Origin: Planctomycetia bacterium
GTDB taxonomy: Bacteria; Planctomycetota; MHYJ01; WSZJ01
Direction of reading: 5' to 3'
Length of the DNA stretch: 37,226 nucleotides
Assembly: GCA_020849035.1 (NCBI GenBank)
Contig: JADLHC010000044.1
Span: forward strand, 1 to 37,226
Positions 8,485-15,977 of this stretch are shown here, piece after piece. Below the pieces are notes generated by a model, which was given only the letters and a program-made list of their open reading frames with translations, was not told the origin of the DNA and did no database searches. A program made the translations under genes and the position numbers. Every line of letters begins with the position of its first letter. The first letter of the stretch is position 1.

Positions 8485-8946
8485 ATGGCAAACAAACCCC
8501 GCAGTTGGCGTCGCCGGATCGTCTTCGGAATTCTCGCCCTTCTCGTCCTCGTCGTCGGCGGCTACGCGGTCGCGTACCGGCAGACCGCTTCCGACCCGGC
8601 GAAGCTGGGCGCCTGGGGCACGGACCTTGACAAGGCCCTGGCCGAAGCGGGAAAGGCCGGCAAGCTCGTCGTGGTCAAGGCCGGCTCGCAGTACTGAATC
8701 GCCTGCCGCCACATGGACAGCAGGACGCTGTCCGACGCCTCGGTCGACGCCTTCGTCCGCGAGCGTTTCATCGCCGTCCGCATCGAGAAAGAGCACCAGT
8801 CCGCCGCTTTCGACAGACTGAAGATCGCCGACTTCCCTTCCACGATCGTGCTGCGCGCCGACGGGACGGAAGTCGCCCGCGTGCCCGGCGACCTGTCGCC
8901 GCAGGAGTTCATCGAGAAGCTGGGCGCGGCCGCGGGGAAGAACTGA
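8485..8946 (+). CDS. Membrane-anchored thioredoxin-like selenoprotein (UxxC), UGA read through
   Basis: Read through one in-frame TGA (8695-8697, codon 71), the gene encodes 153 residues. Residues 8-31 are a basic stop plus a membrane helix (RRRIVFGILALLVLVVGGYA). Residues 45-150 are a thioredoxin-fold domain: strand LVVVKAGSQY, then U71-I-A-C74-R-H-M, where thioredoxins have W-C-x-x-C-K-x-M, then a helix and the cis-proline strand ADFPSTIVL (Pro118), ending in a helix (PQEFIEKLG). The TGA sits exactly at the first redox Cys and the frame stays open after it. A 7-bp hairpin with a G-containing loop begins 17 nt after the TGA. Selenocysteine is therefore much more likely than a nonsense mutation. 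Its role is probably thiol or disulfide reduction on the outer face of the membrane. Without SelABC it would give a 70-residue fragment. Confidence 0.85.
8695..8697 (+). other. In-frame UGA, predicted selenocysteine codon 71
   Basis: TGA follows GGC TCG CAG TAC and precedes ATC GCC TGC, giving the motif U-I-A-C. It aligns with the first Cys of the thioredoxin CxxC motif. Confidence 0.82.
8715..8733 (+). promoter_or_regulatory. Bacterial SECIS-like hairpin
   Basis: GGACAGC (8715-8721) pairs perfectly with GCUGUCC (8727-8733) around the loop AGGAC. U8714-G8734 can extend the stem to 8 bp. The apical loop starts 25 nt after the UGA and has G in its second position. This agrees with published bacterial SECIS criteria: 16-37 nt spacing, a short loop and a G among the first two loop bases. 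The loop resembles the AGGUCU loop of E. coli fdhF. The Arg codon in the loop is AGG, rare in this CGN-biased gene set. Confidence 0.75.
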
Positions 8947-8950
8947 CGGC

Positions 8951-10495
8951 GTGCGGGGGGCGCGTGGCTCGGCCGCCGGTCGCCCCGGCATCTCCGCGGA
9001 AACGGCGTACCTGTTCCGGCACGCCCTCCTGCGCGACGCGGGGTACCAGCTGCACCTGCCCAGCGACCGCGCGCGGCTGCACGGGTTGGCGCTGGGGATC
9101 ATGGAAGCCCTGTGCGGCGGCCGTGCGCCGGCGCCGGCGCCGCCGGGTTCCGGCGCGAAAAAGCTGTCCGCGCCGCACGGGACGGATGCGTGGGCGGAGG
9201 AGCTGGCGGGGCACGCCGCGGCCGCCGGGGACGCGGCGACGCAACGGCGGTACCTGCAGCGCGCGGCGGAGCTGGCGGAGTCGCGGTACGAGGACGAAGC
9301 GGCGGCCCGGTGCTGGCTGCGCCTGGCTGACGCCGGCGACGGCGTCCTCCGCGGCGAATCCCTGAGACGCGCAGCGGTCGTGCACCTGACCTCGGGCCGA
9401 GGGAGGCAGGCCGAGCCGCTCTTCGAGGCCGCCATCGGCATCCTCCGGGCCTGCGGCCATCCCCTGCTCGAGGGCCTCGCCCTCGGCGGCCTCGGGCAGG
9501 CGCACAAGCAGGCCGGGCGGATCCCGCGCGCCCTCGAGATCCTCGAACAGTCGGGCGAGCTCGTGCGGCGCTTCGGACGTCCCGCGCACGTCGTCGGGAA
9601 CCTGGAGAACGTCGGGTCGGCGCTGCTGGAGTCCGGGCGCGCGGCGGAGGCGGAGCGCGCGTTCGAAAGCGCGAGGGAGCTCGCGGCGGCGCACGGGGAC
9701 CGCACGGGTCTCGCCAGCGTGCTGTCCAACATCGGCATCGTCGCGATGGAATCGGGCCGCTACGGCCCCTCCGAACGCGCCTACACCGATGCCCTGCGGA
9801 TCCTCCGCGAGCTCGGCGACCGGCGCGCGATCGGCATCGCGCTCGGCAACTTCGCCAACCTCCTCAAGACGGTCGGCCGCCCGGACGAAGCGGAGCGCCT
9901 GTACCGCGAGGCCGAGACGATCCACAGGGAGGTCGGGAACCGCAGGCACCAGGGCGTCGTCCTCGGCCAGCGCGCGACCCTCTGGCGCCACCACGGCCGC
10001 GTCGAAGAGGCCGAGCGGCTCTTCGAGGAGGCGCTCGCCATCCACCGCGAGCTCGGTCATCGTCGCTTCGAGGCGATCGTCCACGGGCAGCGGGCGAACA
10101 TGCGGATGGAGACGGGGCGGTTCGCGGACGCGGAGCGGGACTACCGGGCGGCGCTCGCGATCGCGCGCGATGCGGGCGATGCGAGCTCGGTGGGCTCGCA
10201 GCTCGGGAATCTCGGGCTCCTTTTCGCGACCATGGGTCGGCCGGCCGAGAGCCTGCCGCTGTTCGAGGAAGCGATTGCGACGCACCTCCGGACCGGCAAC
10301 CGACCGTTCCTTGGCGACCACCGGTGCCAGTACGCGCTTGCGCTGCTCGCGGTCGGCCGCGTCGCAGAGGCGCGGGCGCAGTGGAGGCAGGGCCTGGGGA
10401 TCCTGCGGGAGATCGGGGAGCAGGAGGGGGTGGACCTTCTGGAGCGGGAGATGCGGGAGTCGTGCGCGAAGGCGGGGGTGCCGCCGTTCGAGTAG
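8951..10495 (+). CDS. TPR-repeat protein, probably 5'-truncated
   Basis: This is a 514-residue open frame from GTG 8951, only 4 bp after the selenoprotein stop. The N-terminus has no domain start of its own. Residues 15-55 (ETAYLFRHALLRDAGY, then ARLHGLALGIMEAL) match the winged-helix end of the AAA/STAND ATPase part of large kinase-ATPase-TPR regulators. The rest (about 120-490) is a run of roughly 8-9 TPR units of about 40 residues (such as ANMRMETGRFADAERDYRAAL). The kinase and ATPase parts expected upstream are missing, so this looks like the 3' remnant of a larger gene joined to the selenoprotein by deletion. It may still be expressed by read-through. A genuine short TPR protein is the alternative. 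Confidence 0.6.
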   Translation: MRGARGSAAGRPGISAETAYLFRHALLRDAGYQLHLPSDRARLHGLALGIMEALCGGRAPAPAPPGSGAKKLSAPHGTDAWAEELAGHAAAAGDAATQRRYLQRAAELAESRYEDEAAARCWLRLADAGDGVLRGESLRRAAVVHLTSGRGRQAEPLFEAAIGILRACGHPLLEGLALGGLGQAHKQAGRIPRALEILEQSGELVRRFGRPAHVVGNLENVGSALLESGRAAEAERAFESARELAAAHGDRTGLASVLSNIGIVAMESGRYGPSERAYTDALRILRELGDRRAIGIALGNFANLLKTVGRPDEAERLYREAETIHREVGNRRHQGVVLGQRATLWRHHGRVEEAERLFEEALAIHRELGHRRFEAIVHGQRANMRMETGRFADAERDYRAALAIARDAGDASSVGSQLGNLGLLFATMGRPAESLPLFEEAIATHLRTGNRPFLGDHRCQYALALLAVGRVAEARAQWRQGLGILREIGEQEGVDLLEREMRESCAKAGVPPFE

Positions 10496-10656
10496 AGCCC
10501 GCCGGTGCGGGGCGCGCAGCCAGGTCCTGGCGGAACGTGGCGCCCGGATGCGCGCGATCCACCCGAACGCGACCTTCATCATCGAGGATCTTCTGCCCCC
10601 GGCCTTTCGACGTTCGCAAGCTCCAGGAATGAGGCCCTTTCATCTCGCCGCGGCGC

Positions 10657-10679
10657 GGTCACGCGCGGCGCCGGTGACC
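10657..10679. promoter_or_regulatory. Inverted repeat GGTCAC-N11-GTGACC
   Basis: A 6-bp perfect inverted repeat lies just upstream of the -35 element of the SnoaL-like gene. It could be an operator or part of a terminator for the TPR gene. No T-run follows. The rest of 10496-10742 holds nothing else I can support. Confidence 0.25.
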
Positions 10680-10684
10680 CGGGC

Positions 10685-10714
10685 TTGCCGAGTCCGTGGC
10701 CGCAGGTCTACGAT
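10685..10714 (+). promoter_or_regulatory. Sigma-70-type promoter TTGCCG-N18-TACGAT
   Basis: TTGCCG at 10685-10690 and TACGAT at 10709-10714 are separated by 18 bp. The ATG is 28 nt beyond the -10 box, so this gene should have a short normal leader. Confidence 0.5.
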
Positions 10715-10742
10715 GCCGCTTCCCCCTTCCCGGACAACCGCC

Positions 10743-11135
10743 ATGACCGACGCCCTGGCCGTCGTGAAATCCGCCTACGCCTGCTTCGGGCGCGGCGACA
10801 TCCCCGGCCTGCTCCAGCTGCTGTCGCCCGACGTAACGTGGCAGTTCATCGGCGACCGCAAGTCCGGTTACAGCCGCCGGGTTACGGGGCATGACCAGGT
10901 CGCCGGGTGGTTCGCCAGCGTCGCCCGCGTCGACGGAATCCAGACGTTCGAGCCGCGCGAGTTCCTCGCCGGCGCCGACCACGTCACCGCCATCGGATTC
11001 GAGCGCACCCGGGCCCTGCCCGCCGGCGGAATCTACGAAACCGAGTGGGTGCACGTCTGGCAGCTGAAGAACGGCCGCATCACGCGCTTCCTGGGCATCT
11101 TCGACTCGGAGGCCGCCGCCGCCGCGCGGCCGTAG
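10743..11135 (+). CDS. SnoaL/NTF2-like protein
   Basis: This encodes 130 residues, the usual length for SnoaL-like (ketosteroid-isomerase-fold) proteins. The pattern fits: an N-terminal helix pair (ALAVVKSAYACFGRGDIPGLLQLL), then SPDVTWQF, a GHDQVAGWFASV helix, and beta strands ending with the family-typical WQLKNGRITRF. The fold covers enzymes and binding proteins of many kinds, so the substrate cannot be given. It is a single-gene unit with its own promoter and is cytoplasmic, with no signal peptide. Confidence 0.85.
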   Translation: MTDALAVVKSAYACFGRGDIPGLLQLLSPDVTWQFIGDRKSGYSRRVTGHDQVAGWFASVARVDGIQTFEPREFLAGADHVTAIGFERTRALPAGGIYETEWVHVWQLKNGRITRFLGIFDSEAAAAARP

Positions 11136-11207
11136 CCTCGTCCGCGCCGCCCGGACCGGAAGGCCTTCCGGACGCTCCTGAAATTGGCCGCGGCGCGCGC
11201 GATCCGC

Positions 11208-11213
11208 TAAGCT
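11208..11213 (+). promoter_or_regulatory. -10 box TAAGCT, leaderless type
   Basis: TAAGCT is followed by 6 nt and the ATG at 11220. TTGGCC at 11184-11189 is 18 bp upstream of it and may be the -35 element. Confidence 0.45.
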
Positions 11214-11219
11214 CCGCCC

Positions 11220-12116
11220 ATGCCCATCCTCGCCGCCTGCGCCTGCGGATTCCGCTTCAAGGCCCCCGACCGCCTCGTCGGGAAGAAGGCGCGGTGCCCG
11301 AAGTGCAGCCAGGTGATCCAGATCCCGATGTCCGAGGCGGAGCCCACGATCGCGGAGGACTTCCCGGCGACGGCCGCGCCGCCGCAGGCCGCGGCGCCGG
11401 GCAAGGTGACGACACCGGAGCAGGAGACGGACGAAGGGCCGTCGGCGCTTCCGCCGAAGGAGGAGATTGCGGCGCCCGCGGCCGAGCCGGCTGCGGAGCC
11501 GCCGCCTGAGCCGCCTGCGGAGCCCGCGCCGCCCGAGCCTGCCGCGGAGGCGGCGCCGGAGAGCGCTGCGGAGGAGCCGAAGGCGGACGCGAAGGTCCCG
11601 GCGACGGGAAAGTCGCGCGTGACGCAGCGGCTGAAGCGGGGGGACACGGCGGTGAAGCCTGCGGCCGCCGCCGCAACGCCCGCGGCGGCGCCGAAGCCGG
11701 CGGCCGCGCCGGCCGCGCCCTCGGGACCGAAGGCCGGCGTCGGGGCCGGCGCGATCCTGCTCTCGCTCGTGTCTGTCGTCTCCCTGATCGCCGGCGCCGT
11801 CGTGCTGTCCTCGGCGAAGAAGGACGAGGACGTCCAGAAGCTCATCGGCACGGTGATCCTGGTCGGCGGGCTCGTTCCCTCGCTCGCCGGGATCTTCGTC
11901 CTGCGCGGCCTCGCGGAGTGCGCCGCGACGTCCCGCGGCGTTTACGACCGCCTCGGCGAGCTCCGCGAGCTTCTCAAGCCGAGGGAGGCGCCGCCCGCCC
12001 CTCCGCCGCCGCCGCCTCCCCCGCCCGCACCGGAACCGCCGAAGGAGCCGGAGGCGCCCGCGGAGCCGAAGCGTCTCGCGGAGTGGCCGGACTCGCCGGC
12101 TCCGGTCGAGCCGTGA
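11220..12116 (+). CDS. Zinc-ribbon membrane protein with Pro/Ala-rich linker
   Basis: This encodes 298 residues. Residues 5-35 are a small zinc ribbon (Cys7, Cys9, Cys26, Cys29; ACACGFRF...RCPKCSQVIQIP), common at the N-terminus of Planctomycetota membrane proteins. A low-complexity Pro/Ala/Glu linker spans about 40-175. Two hydrophobic segments follow (about 179-203 and 210-232), and the protein ends in a run of prolines and a Pro/Glu-rich tail. There is no catalytic motif. The gene at 23882 has the same ribbon-linker-helix design but is not closely similar. It is probably an inner-membrane protein of unknown function. Confidence 0.8.
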   Translation: MPILAACACGFRFKAPDRLVGKKARCPKCSQVIQIPMSEAEPTIAEDFPATAAPPQAAAPGKVTTPEQETDEGPSALPPKEEIAAPAAEPAAEPPPEPPAEPAPPEPAAEAAPESAAEEPKADAKVPATGKSRVTQRLKRGDTAVKPAAAAATPAAAPKPAAAPAAPSGPKAGVGAGAILLSLVSVVSLIAGAVVLSSAKKDEDVQKLIGTVILVGGLVPSLAGIFVLRGLAECAATSRGVYDRLGELRELLKPREAPPAPPPPPPPPPAPEPPKEPEAPAEPKRLAEWPDSPAPVEP

Positions 12117-12172
12117 TTCACGGGATTGCCTTGGGGTAAACCGGGCCGTACCGCCACGCTGGGAGGCAGGTT

Positions 12173-12700
12173 GTGGGCGACAATCGCGGCACCCGGTTTC
12201 TCGTCGTCATCGGCGTCCTGCTGATGCTCGCCGGGGCTGCGGACCCGCTGGAAGGATCCGTGCTGATCGCCGCGGGAAGCCTGCTCGGCGCGCTGGGCGT
12301 GAAGCTCGGCGGTCGGCCGGGGCGGCGCCCGGCGCTGGCCGGAGTCGCAGTCGTGGGCGGGCTCTCCCTCGGGCTCCCCGTGCTGGCGATCCTCTGGAAA
12401 CAGCCGCTCCTCCTGGTCCCCTTCGGACTCGTCGCGGTCGGCGTCCTGCTCTTCCTGCTCGGCGTCCTGCTGGGAGAGCGGGCGCTTCCAGGGCTCGTCT
12501 ACGCCGCCGCGGCGCTGACGACGGCGGCCGTGGCGTGGATGTTCGTCCTGAGCGCGATGGGCGGGTTCGGAGGCGACACCGGGCGTTCGGCGTGGTGGGC
12601 GCTCACCCTCGTCCCCTGCCCCTGCGGCTGGGGGCTCGGGCTGTTCAGCCTCGGGCGCATGGCCAGGTCCGGCGCCCGGCACGGCGCCCGGCCGACGTAA
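12173..12700 (+). CDS. Polytopic membrane protein, unknown function
   Basis: This encodes 175 residues from a GTG at 12173 preceded by GGGAGG. About five hydrophobic segments cover most of the length (near residues 8-24, 30-44, 53-73, 80-100 and 108-130, with one more near 145-160), joined by short loops. No family recognised. Its stop overlaps the promoter of the ECF sigma gene that starts 10 bp later. Confidence 0.75.
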   Translation: MGDNRGTRFLVVIGVLLMLAGAADPLEGSVLIAAGSLLGALGVKLGGRPGRRPALAGVAVVGGLSLGLPVLAILWKQPLLLVPFGLVAVGVLLFLLGVLLGERALPGLVYAAAALTTAAVAWMFVLSAMGGFGGDTGRSAWWALTLVPCPCGWGLGLFSLGRMARSGARHGARPT

Positions 12701-12703
12701 GAT
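12698..12703 (+). promoter_or_regulatory. -10 box TAAGAT, leaderless type
   Basis: TAAGAT is followed by 6 nt and the ATG at 12710. The TAA is also the stop codon of the preceding gene. Confidence 0.45.
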
Positions 12704-12709
12704 CGCGGC

Positions 12710-13273
12710 ATGACGGACCGCGACCTGGTCCACCGCTGCCTGCGCCGCGAGCCCGGCGCCTGGGAGGAGTTCCTCGCGACGCACCGCGAAGCGATGGCGG
12801 GGGCCGCAGGGGCCGCGCTCAGGCGCGCGACGGGCGCCGCGAGGCCCGACGAAGTCGAGGCGGCGGTGCAGGCGACGCTCGTCGCGCTGCTGGATTCCGA
12901 CGCGGCGACGCTCCGAACGTGGCAGGGACGCGCGTCGCTCGCCACCTGGCTCCGCGTCGTCGCGACCCGGGTCGCGCTCAACCTGGCGCGCACGGAGAAA
13001 CGCCGCGGGTCGCTCCGTTTCCGCCCGCTCGACCACGCCGGCGACCCGGAGGCGCCGGCGCCGGTCGGGGAGGAACCGCCGGACCTGGCGGGGCTGAAGG
13101 CCGCGATGGACCGGCTCGGCGCGCGCGACCGGCTCATTCTGAAGCTGTTTCACCTGGACGGCGCGACCTACCGGCAGGTGTCCGCGGTGCTGGGAATCCC
13201 GGTGAACGCGGTCGGGCCGACGCTTCTCAGGGCGCGCGAAAAATTGCGTGTACTTTTGGGTCCGGGCCGGTGA
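12710..13273 (+). CDS. ECF-type RNA polymerase sigma factor
   Basis: This encodes 187 residues, a normal length for an ECF sigma factor. Region 2 covers about residues 5-95 (EAAVQATLVALLDSDAATLRTWQGRASLATWLRVVATRVALNL in outline), and region 4 about 125-182 with the helix-turn-helix DGATYRQVSAVLGIPVNAV. The gene that follows after 10 bp encodes a zinc-finger anti-sigma protein, so this sigma factor is probably held inactive by it and released by an unknown envelope signal. Confidence 0.9.
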   Translation: MTDRDLVHRCLRREPGAWEEFLATHREAMAGAAGAALRRATGAARPDEVEAAVQATLVALLDSDAATLRTWQGRASLATWLRVVATRVALNLARTEKRRGSLRFRPLDHAGDPEAPAPVGEEPPDLAGLKAAMDRLGARDRLILKLFHLDGATYRQVSAVLGIPVNAVGPTLLRAREKLRVLLGPGR

Positions 13274-13283
13274 CCAAGGGGGC

Positions 13284-14558
13284 ATGAGCTGTCCAGACCC
13301 GGAAACGATCGCGCAGTGGGCGGAGGGGAGACTGCCCGATTTCGGGCGGGAAGCGCTGCTGGAGCACCTGTCGGGGTGTGACGCGTGCCGGGAGCTGGTG
13401 CTGGCGGTCGCGCCGGAGCGCCGCGCAACGGAGCGACGTATCCCGATGCGCCGAAAGGGTTTCAGTTGGGGCGGCTGGGTAGCGGCCGCGGCGGTCCTGA
13501 CCGCCGCCGCGGTCGTCTGGAAGAACCTTCCGGCGAAGGCCCCGGCGACGCGTTCTGGCGAAACGAAGCTGACCCAGGTCTTCGAGCCGAAGCCGGCGCT
13601 CCCGCCGCCGACTCCGGCGCCGGTCGATCCGAACCCCGCTCCGCCCGTCGATCCCGAGCCGAAGCCGGTCGATCCCGCTCCCGTCGAACCCGCCCCGAAG
13701 CCCGTCGACCCGATGCCCCCGCCGGTCGACCCCGGCCCGCGGGTCCCCGATCCCGCTCCCCAGCCGCCGACCCGCGCCGTCGCCGCAATCCGCGTCCTCG
13801 ACATTCGCGGGACCCTTCTCGCCGACGGCAGGACCGTGAAGGACGGCGACGTCGTGAGCTCCACCCTCACCGCCCCGGACGGCGCCGGCTTCCGCGTGGA
13901 CGGGAACGTGTTCGCGTTCGAGAAGAGCGTCCGCCTGACGCTGTCCCGTGCCGGCGACGCCCTGGCGATGAAGGTCACGAGCGGGGACGTCTACGTCGAG
14001 ACGGACGGCACGACGCAGGTGTTCGCGGAGGGGGGGAACGAGCCTCTCGCCGGCCCCACCCTCGTCAATGGCGGCAAGACGGAGGTCCTCCGGGTCTTCC
14101 CGGCGCCGGAGTCGCGCCGCAGGGACTTCCAGAAGCTGCGGCCGATCCGACGCACGCTTGTCTTCGAGGACTTCGCCGCCGAGAAAGACGGCGTCCGGCA
14201 CGCGACGGCGCAGGGCGGCCCCATCACCGGCGCCCGCGTCGCCGTGCCAGCAGGCGCGGCCTGGTCGAAGAAGCTCGCGGTCCGCGTCCGCTGCCGCACC
14301 GCGGCGAAGACGGTGCAGGTCGGCCTCGTCTTCGAGAACCACACCGCTCCATGGGCGGCCATGCCGTCCGCAAAGGGCGGCGGGTGGCAGGAGCTCACGC
14401 TCCGCGCGTCCGACTTCTCCGCGGGTCCCATGGGAGGCGCCGCGCCCGCCGAGGGCGACGCCGTCGCGTGGGTGACCCTCGCCATCAACTCCGAGGAGCC
14501 CGGCAGCGCGGGCGCCTCCCTCGACATCGACGACCTCTCCCTCTTCCTGGAGGAATAG
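13284..14558 (+). CDS. Zinc-finger anti-sigma protein with FecR-like outer domain
   Basis: This encodes 424 residues. Residues 5-40 are an anti-sigma zinc finger with His28, Cys32 and Cys35 (EHLSGCDAC). A membrane helix spans about 63-79. A tether of PVDP-type repeats follows (about 105-165), then a FecR-like beta domain (about 175-270: LLADGRTVKDGD, SGDVYVETDG). The C-terminal 140 residues look like a beta-sandwich of the carbohydrate-binding type (LVFEDFAAEKDG to LDIDDLSLFLEE). It should bind the preceding sigma factor in the cytoplasm and sense something outside. Its stop is 1 bp before the peptidase gene. Confidence 0.88.
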   Translation: MSCPDPETIAQWAEGRLPDFGREALLEHLSGCDACRELVLAVAPERRATERRIPMRRKGFSWGGWVAAAAVLTAAAVVWKNLPAKAPATRSGETKLTQVFEPKPALPPPTPAPVDPNPAPPVDPEPKPVDPAPVEPAPKPVDPMPPPVDPGPRVPDPAPQPPTRAVAAIRVLDIRGTLLADGRTVKDGDVVSSTLTAPDGAGFRVDGNVFAFEKSVRLTLSRAGDALAMKVTSGDVYVETDGTTQVFAEGGNEPLAGPTLVNGGKTEVLRVFPAPESRRRDFQKLRPIRRTLVFEDFAAEKDGVRHATAQGGPITGARVAVPAGAAWSKKLAVRVRCRTAAKTVQVGLVFENHTAPWAAMPSAKGGGWQELTLRASDFSAGPMGGAAPAEGDAVAWVTLAINSEEPGSAGASLDIDDLSLFLEE

Positions 14559-14559
14559 C

Positions 14560-15471
14560 ATGCGCCTGCTCGCCGCCGTCCTCGCCCTCGCGACCGCCGC
14601 TTCCGCCGAACCCGCCGTCAGGATCGTCGCTTCGAAGGAAAAGGGCTGGGCGACGCTCGTCGCGACGACCGCGACGTACGAAATCCGCTCCGACGCGGAC
14701 GCGAAGACCCTTCAGCAGGTCGCAACCGCGCTCGAGGATCTGCACCGGGCGTTCGTGCAGACGTTCAAGGACCGGATCGACCCGGAGGAGGCGAAGGAGC
14801 TGCTGCACGTCTGCTTCTACAGGACGCGCAAGGCGTTCCTCGCGAACATGCAGATGGGCGGCGGCGTCGGGATGGGCCCCGGCGGCCCCCCCGGCGGCAA
14901 AGGCGGCGGCCCGCAGATGCCCGGGGGCGGCGATGGCGGCCCCGGCGGGTACTACGACCCGGGCACCAGGACGCTCCACACCGGCCTCGAGCAACCCGCG
15001 GGCGACGACTGGACCTTCGTCCTGAAACACGAGGGGACGCACCAGCTCCTTCACAACCGTCTCGCGATCGGCGGCGGGCAGCCGGGCGTGACCAGCGCCA
15101 TCTGGTTCAACGAAGGATTCGCGTCCTACTGGGCGATGACGGTGTGGAAGGGCAAGGACGTCGCCGAAGGCGGCGTGATGAAGAAGCTCCTCGACGAGTT
15201 CAAGCGGATGGAGTCGTCCAAGACCCTGATGCCGCTCAAGACGCTCGTCGGCGGCCAGCCGAATCCGATGCAGATGCAGGCGTATTACGCCCAGGGCTGG
15301 GCGCTCTGCCACTTCCTCCGCCGCTCGAAGTACCGCGAGAAGTTCGCGGCGTACCTCGACAGGGAGAAGGCGGGGAAGATCTCGTGGGAGGACTTCAAGG
15401 AGGCGCTCGGGATCGCGGACGCCGAGGCGTTCGAGAAGGAGTTCCTGGCGCACATGAAGGGGCTGAAGTGA
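14560..15471 (+). CDS. Exported zinc metallopeptidase, DUF1570-like
   Basis: This encodes 303 residues with a signal peptide cleaved after ATAASA. The zinc site is HEGTH (157-161), an HExxH motif, with a further acidic ligand probably at Glu185 in FNEGFASYW, as in gluzincin-type families and DUF1570. A Gly/Pro/Met-rich loop (98-130) is an unusual insertion before the catalytic helix. It is translationally coupled to the FecR-like anti-sigma gene (1-bp gap, GGAGG inside that gene). It is likely part of the same envelope-stress response, acting outside the cytoplasm. Confidence 0.88.
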   Translation: MRLLAAVLALATAASAEPAVRIVASKEKGWATLVATTATYEIRSDADAKTLQQVATALEDLHRAFVQTFKDRIDPEEAKELLHVCFYRTRKAFLANMQMGGGVGMGPGGPPGGKGGGPQMPGGGDGGPGGYYDPGTRTLHTGLEQPAGDDWTFVLKHEGTHQLLHNRLAIGGGQPGVTSAIWFNEGFASYWAMTVWKGKDVAEGGVMKKLLDEFKRMESSKTLMPLKTLVGGQPNPMQMQAYYAQGWALCHFLRRSKYREKFAAYLDREKAGKISWEDFKEALGIADAEAFEKEFLAHMKGLK

Positions 15472-15630
15472 GAACGTGAGCAGAAACCTCCCTGCGGCGC
15501 GCGACGAGAGCTTGGGCCGTGCGGGTGCCCGTGACGCGCGCCGCCCGGACCCGCGCCGCACGTCCTCGGTCGGCTTCCGCTCGCGTTCTCGAGGTTTCCG
15601 GGCGGAGGCTTTCGGCATTGGGCGGGAGGA

Positions 15631-15741
15631 TCAGGCCTGCGAGAGCAGCTTGAGTGCGTCGTAGCGGATCGCCGGGTTTCTCGCACGCGCCACGACAGGC
15701 TTCGATTCTCCTGCCTCGCCGGACAGATTCGATCCCCTCAT
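15631..15741 (-). CDS. Possible small ORF, 36 residues
   Basis: An ATG at 15741 with GAGGTG 6 nt upstream opens a 36-codon frame ending VARARNPAIRYDALKLLSQA. The composition is protein-like, and the ending resembles an amphipathic C-terminal helix. It may be a genuine small protein or the degraded 3' end of a lost gene. No neighbour on the same strand supports it. Confidence 0.35.
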   Translation of the reverse strand: MRGSNLSGEAGESKPVVARARNPAIRYDALKLLSQA

Positions 15742-15821
15742 CGAGTCACCTCATCGAATGGAACCGCCCTTTCAAACACCGGCCACATGGACTCGGCCCA
15801 CCACTTCTCGGATCGCTCCCT

Positions 15822-15941
15822 TCAGAGCCTGAGCGGAAACCCCGCGGGTCGGGCGGAGTCGGCCCTCGCACCGCCAGCTTCTCCCCAACCGACCACAGGG
15901 CCGACGCAGCCTGACCTGCGGGGTTTTTGCTCAGGCTCTGA
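15822..15941. repeat. 120-bp imperfect inverted-repeat element
   Basis: Two arms of about 45 nt (15822-15866 and 15897-15941) are inverted copies with a few mismatches, around a 30-nt centre. Each arm reads TCAGAGCCTGAGC, then an A-rich step and ACCCCGC, and near the centre GTCGGCCCT. The structure is far longer than a terminator stem and looks like a MITE or REP-type element. It ends 25 bp before the -10 box of the gene at 15978. Outside it and the possible small ORF, 15472-15977 holds nothing I can support. Confidence 0.8.
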
Positions 15942-15965
15942 GTCCCCGCCGTCGTGCCCTCCGGG

Positions 15966-15971
15966 TAACAT
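15966..15971 (+). promoter_or_regulatory. -10 box TAACAT, leaderless type
   Basis: TAACAT is followed by 6 nt and the ATG at 15978. Confidence 0.45.
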
Positions 15972-15977
15972 CCGTGC

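Noticed and set aside
8695..8697. Simple nonsense mutation in the thioredoxin-like gene
   Set aside because: Possible but less likely. The TGA is exactly at the redox Cys, the frame beyond it is intact with a cis-Pro motif, and a SECIS-like hairpin is at the right distance.
10505..10742. Small plus-strand ORFs between the TPR and SnoaL genes
   Set aside because: They have no ribosome binding site and a composition typical of non-coding GC-rich sequence. They were not convincing enough to list.
15897..15941. Rho-independent terminator for the peptidase operon
   Set aside because: The T-run lies inside the inverted-repeat arm, not after a stem, and it is more than 400 bp from the operon end.
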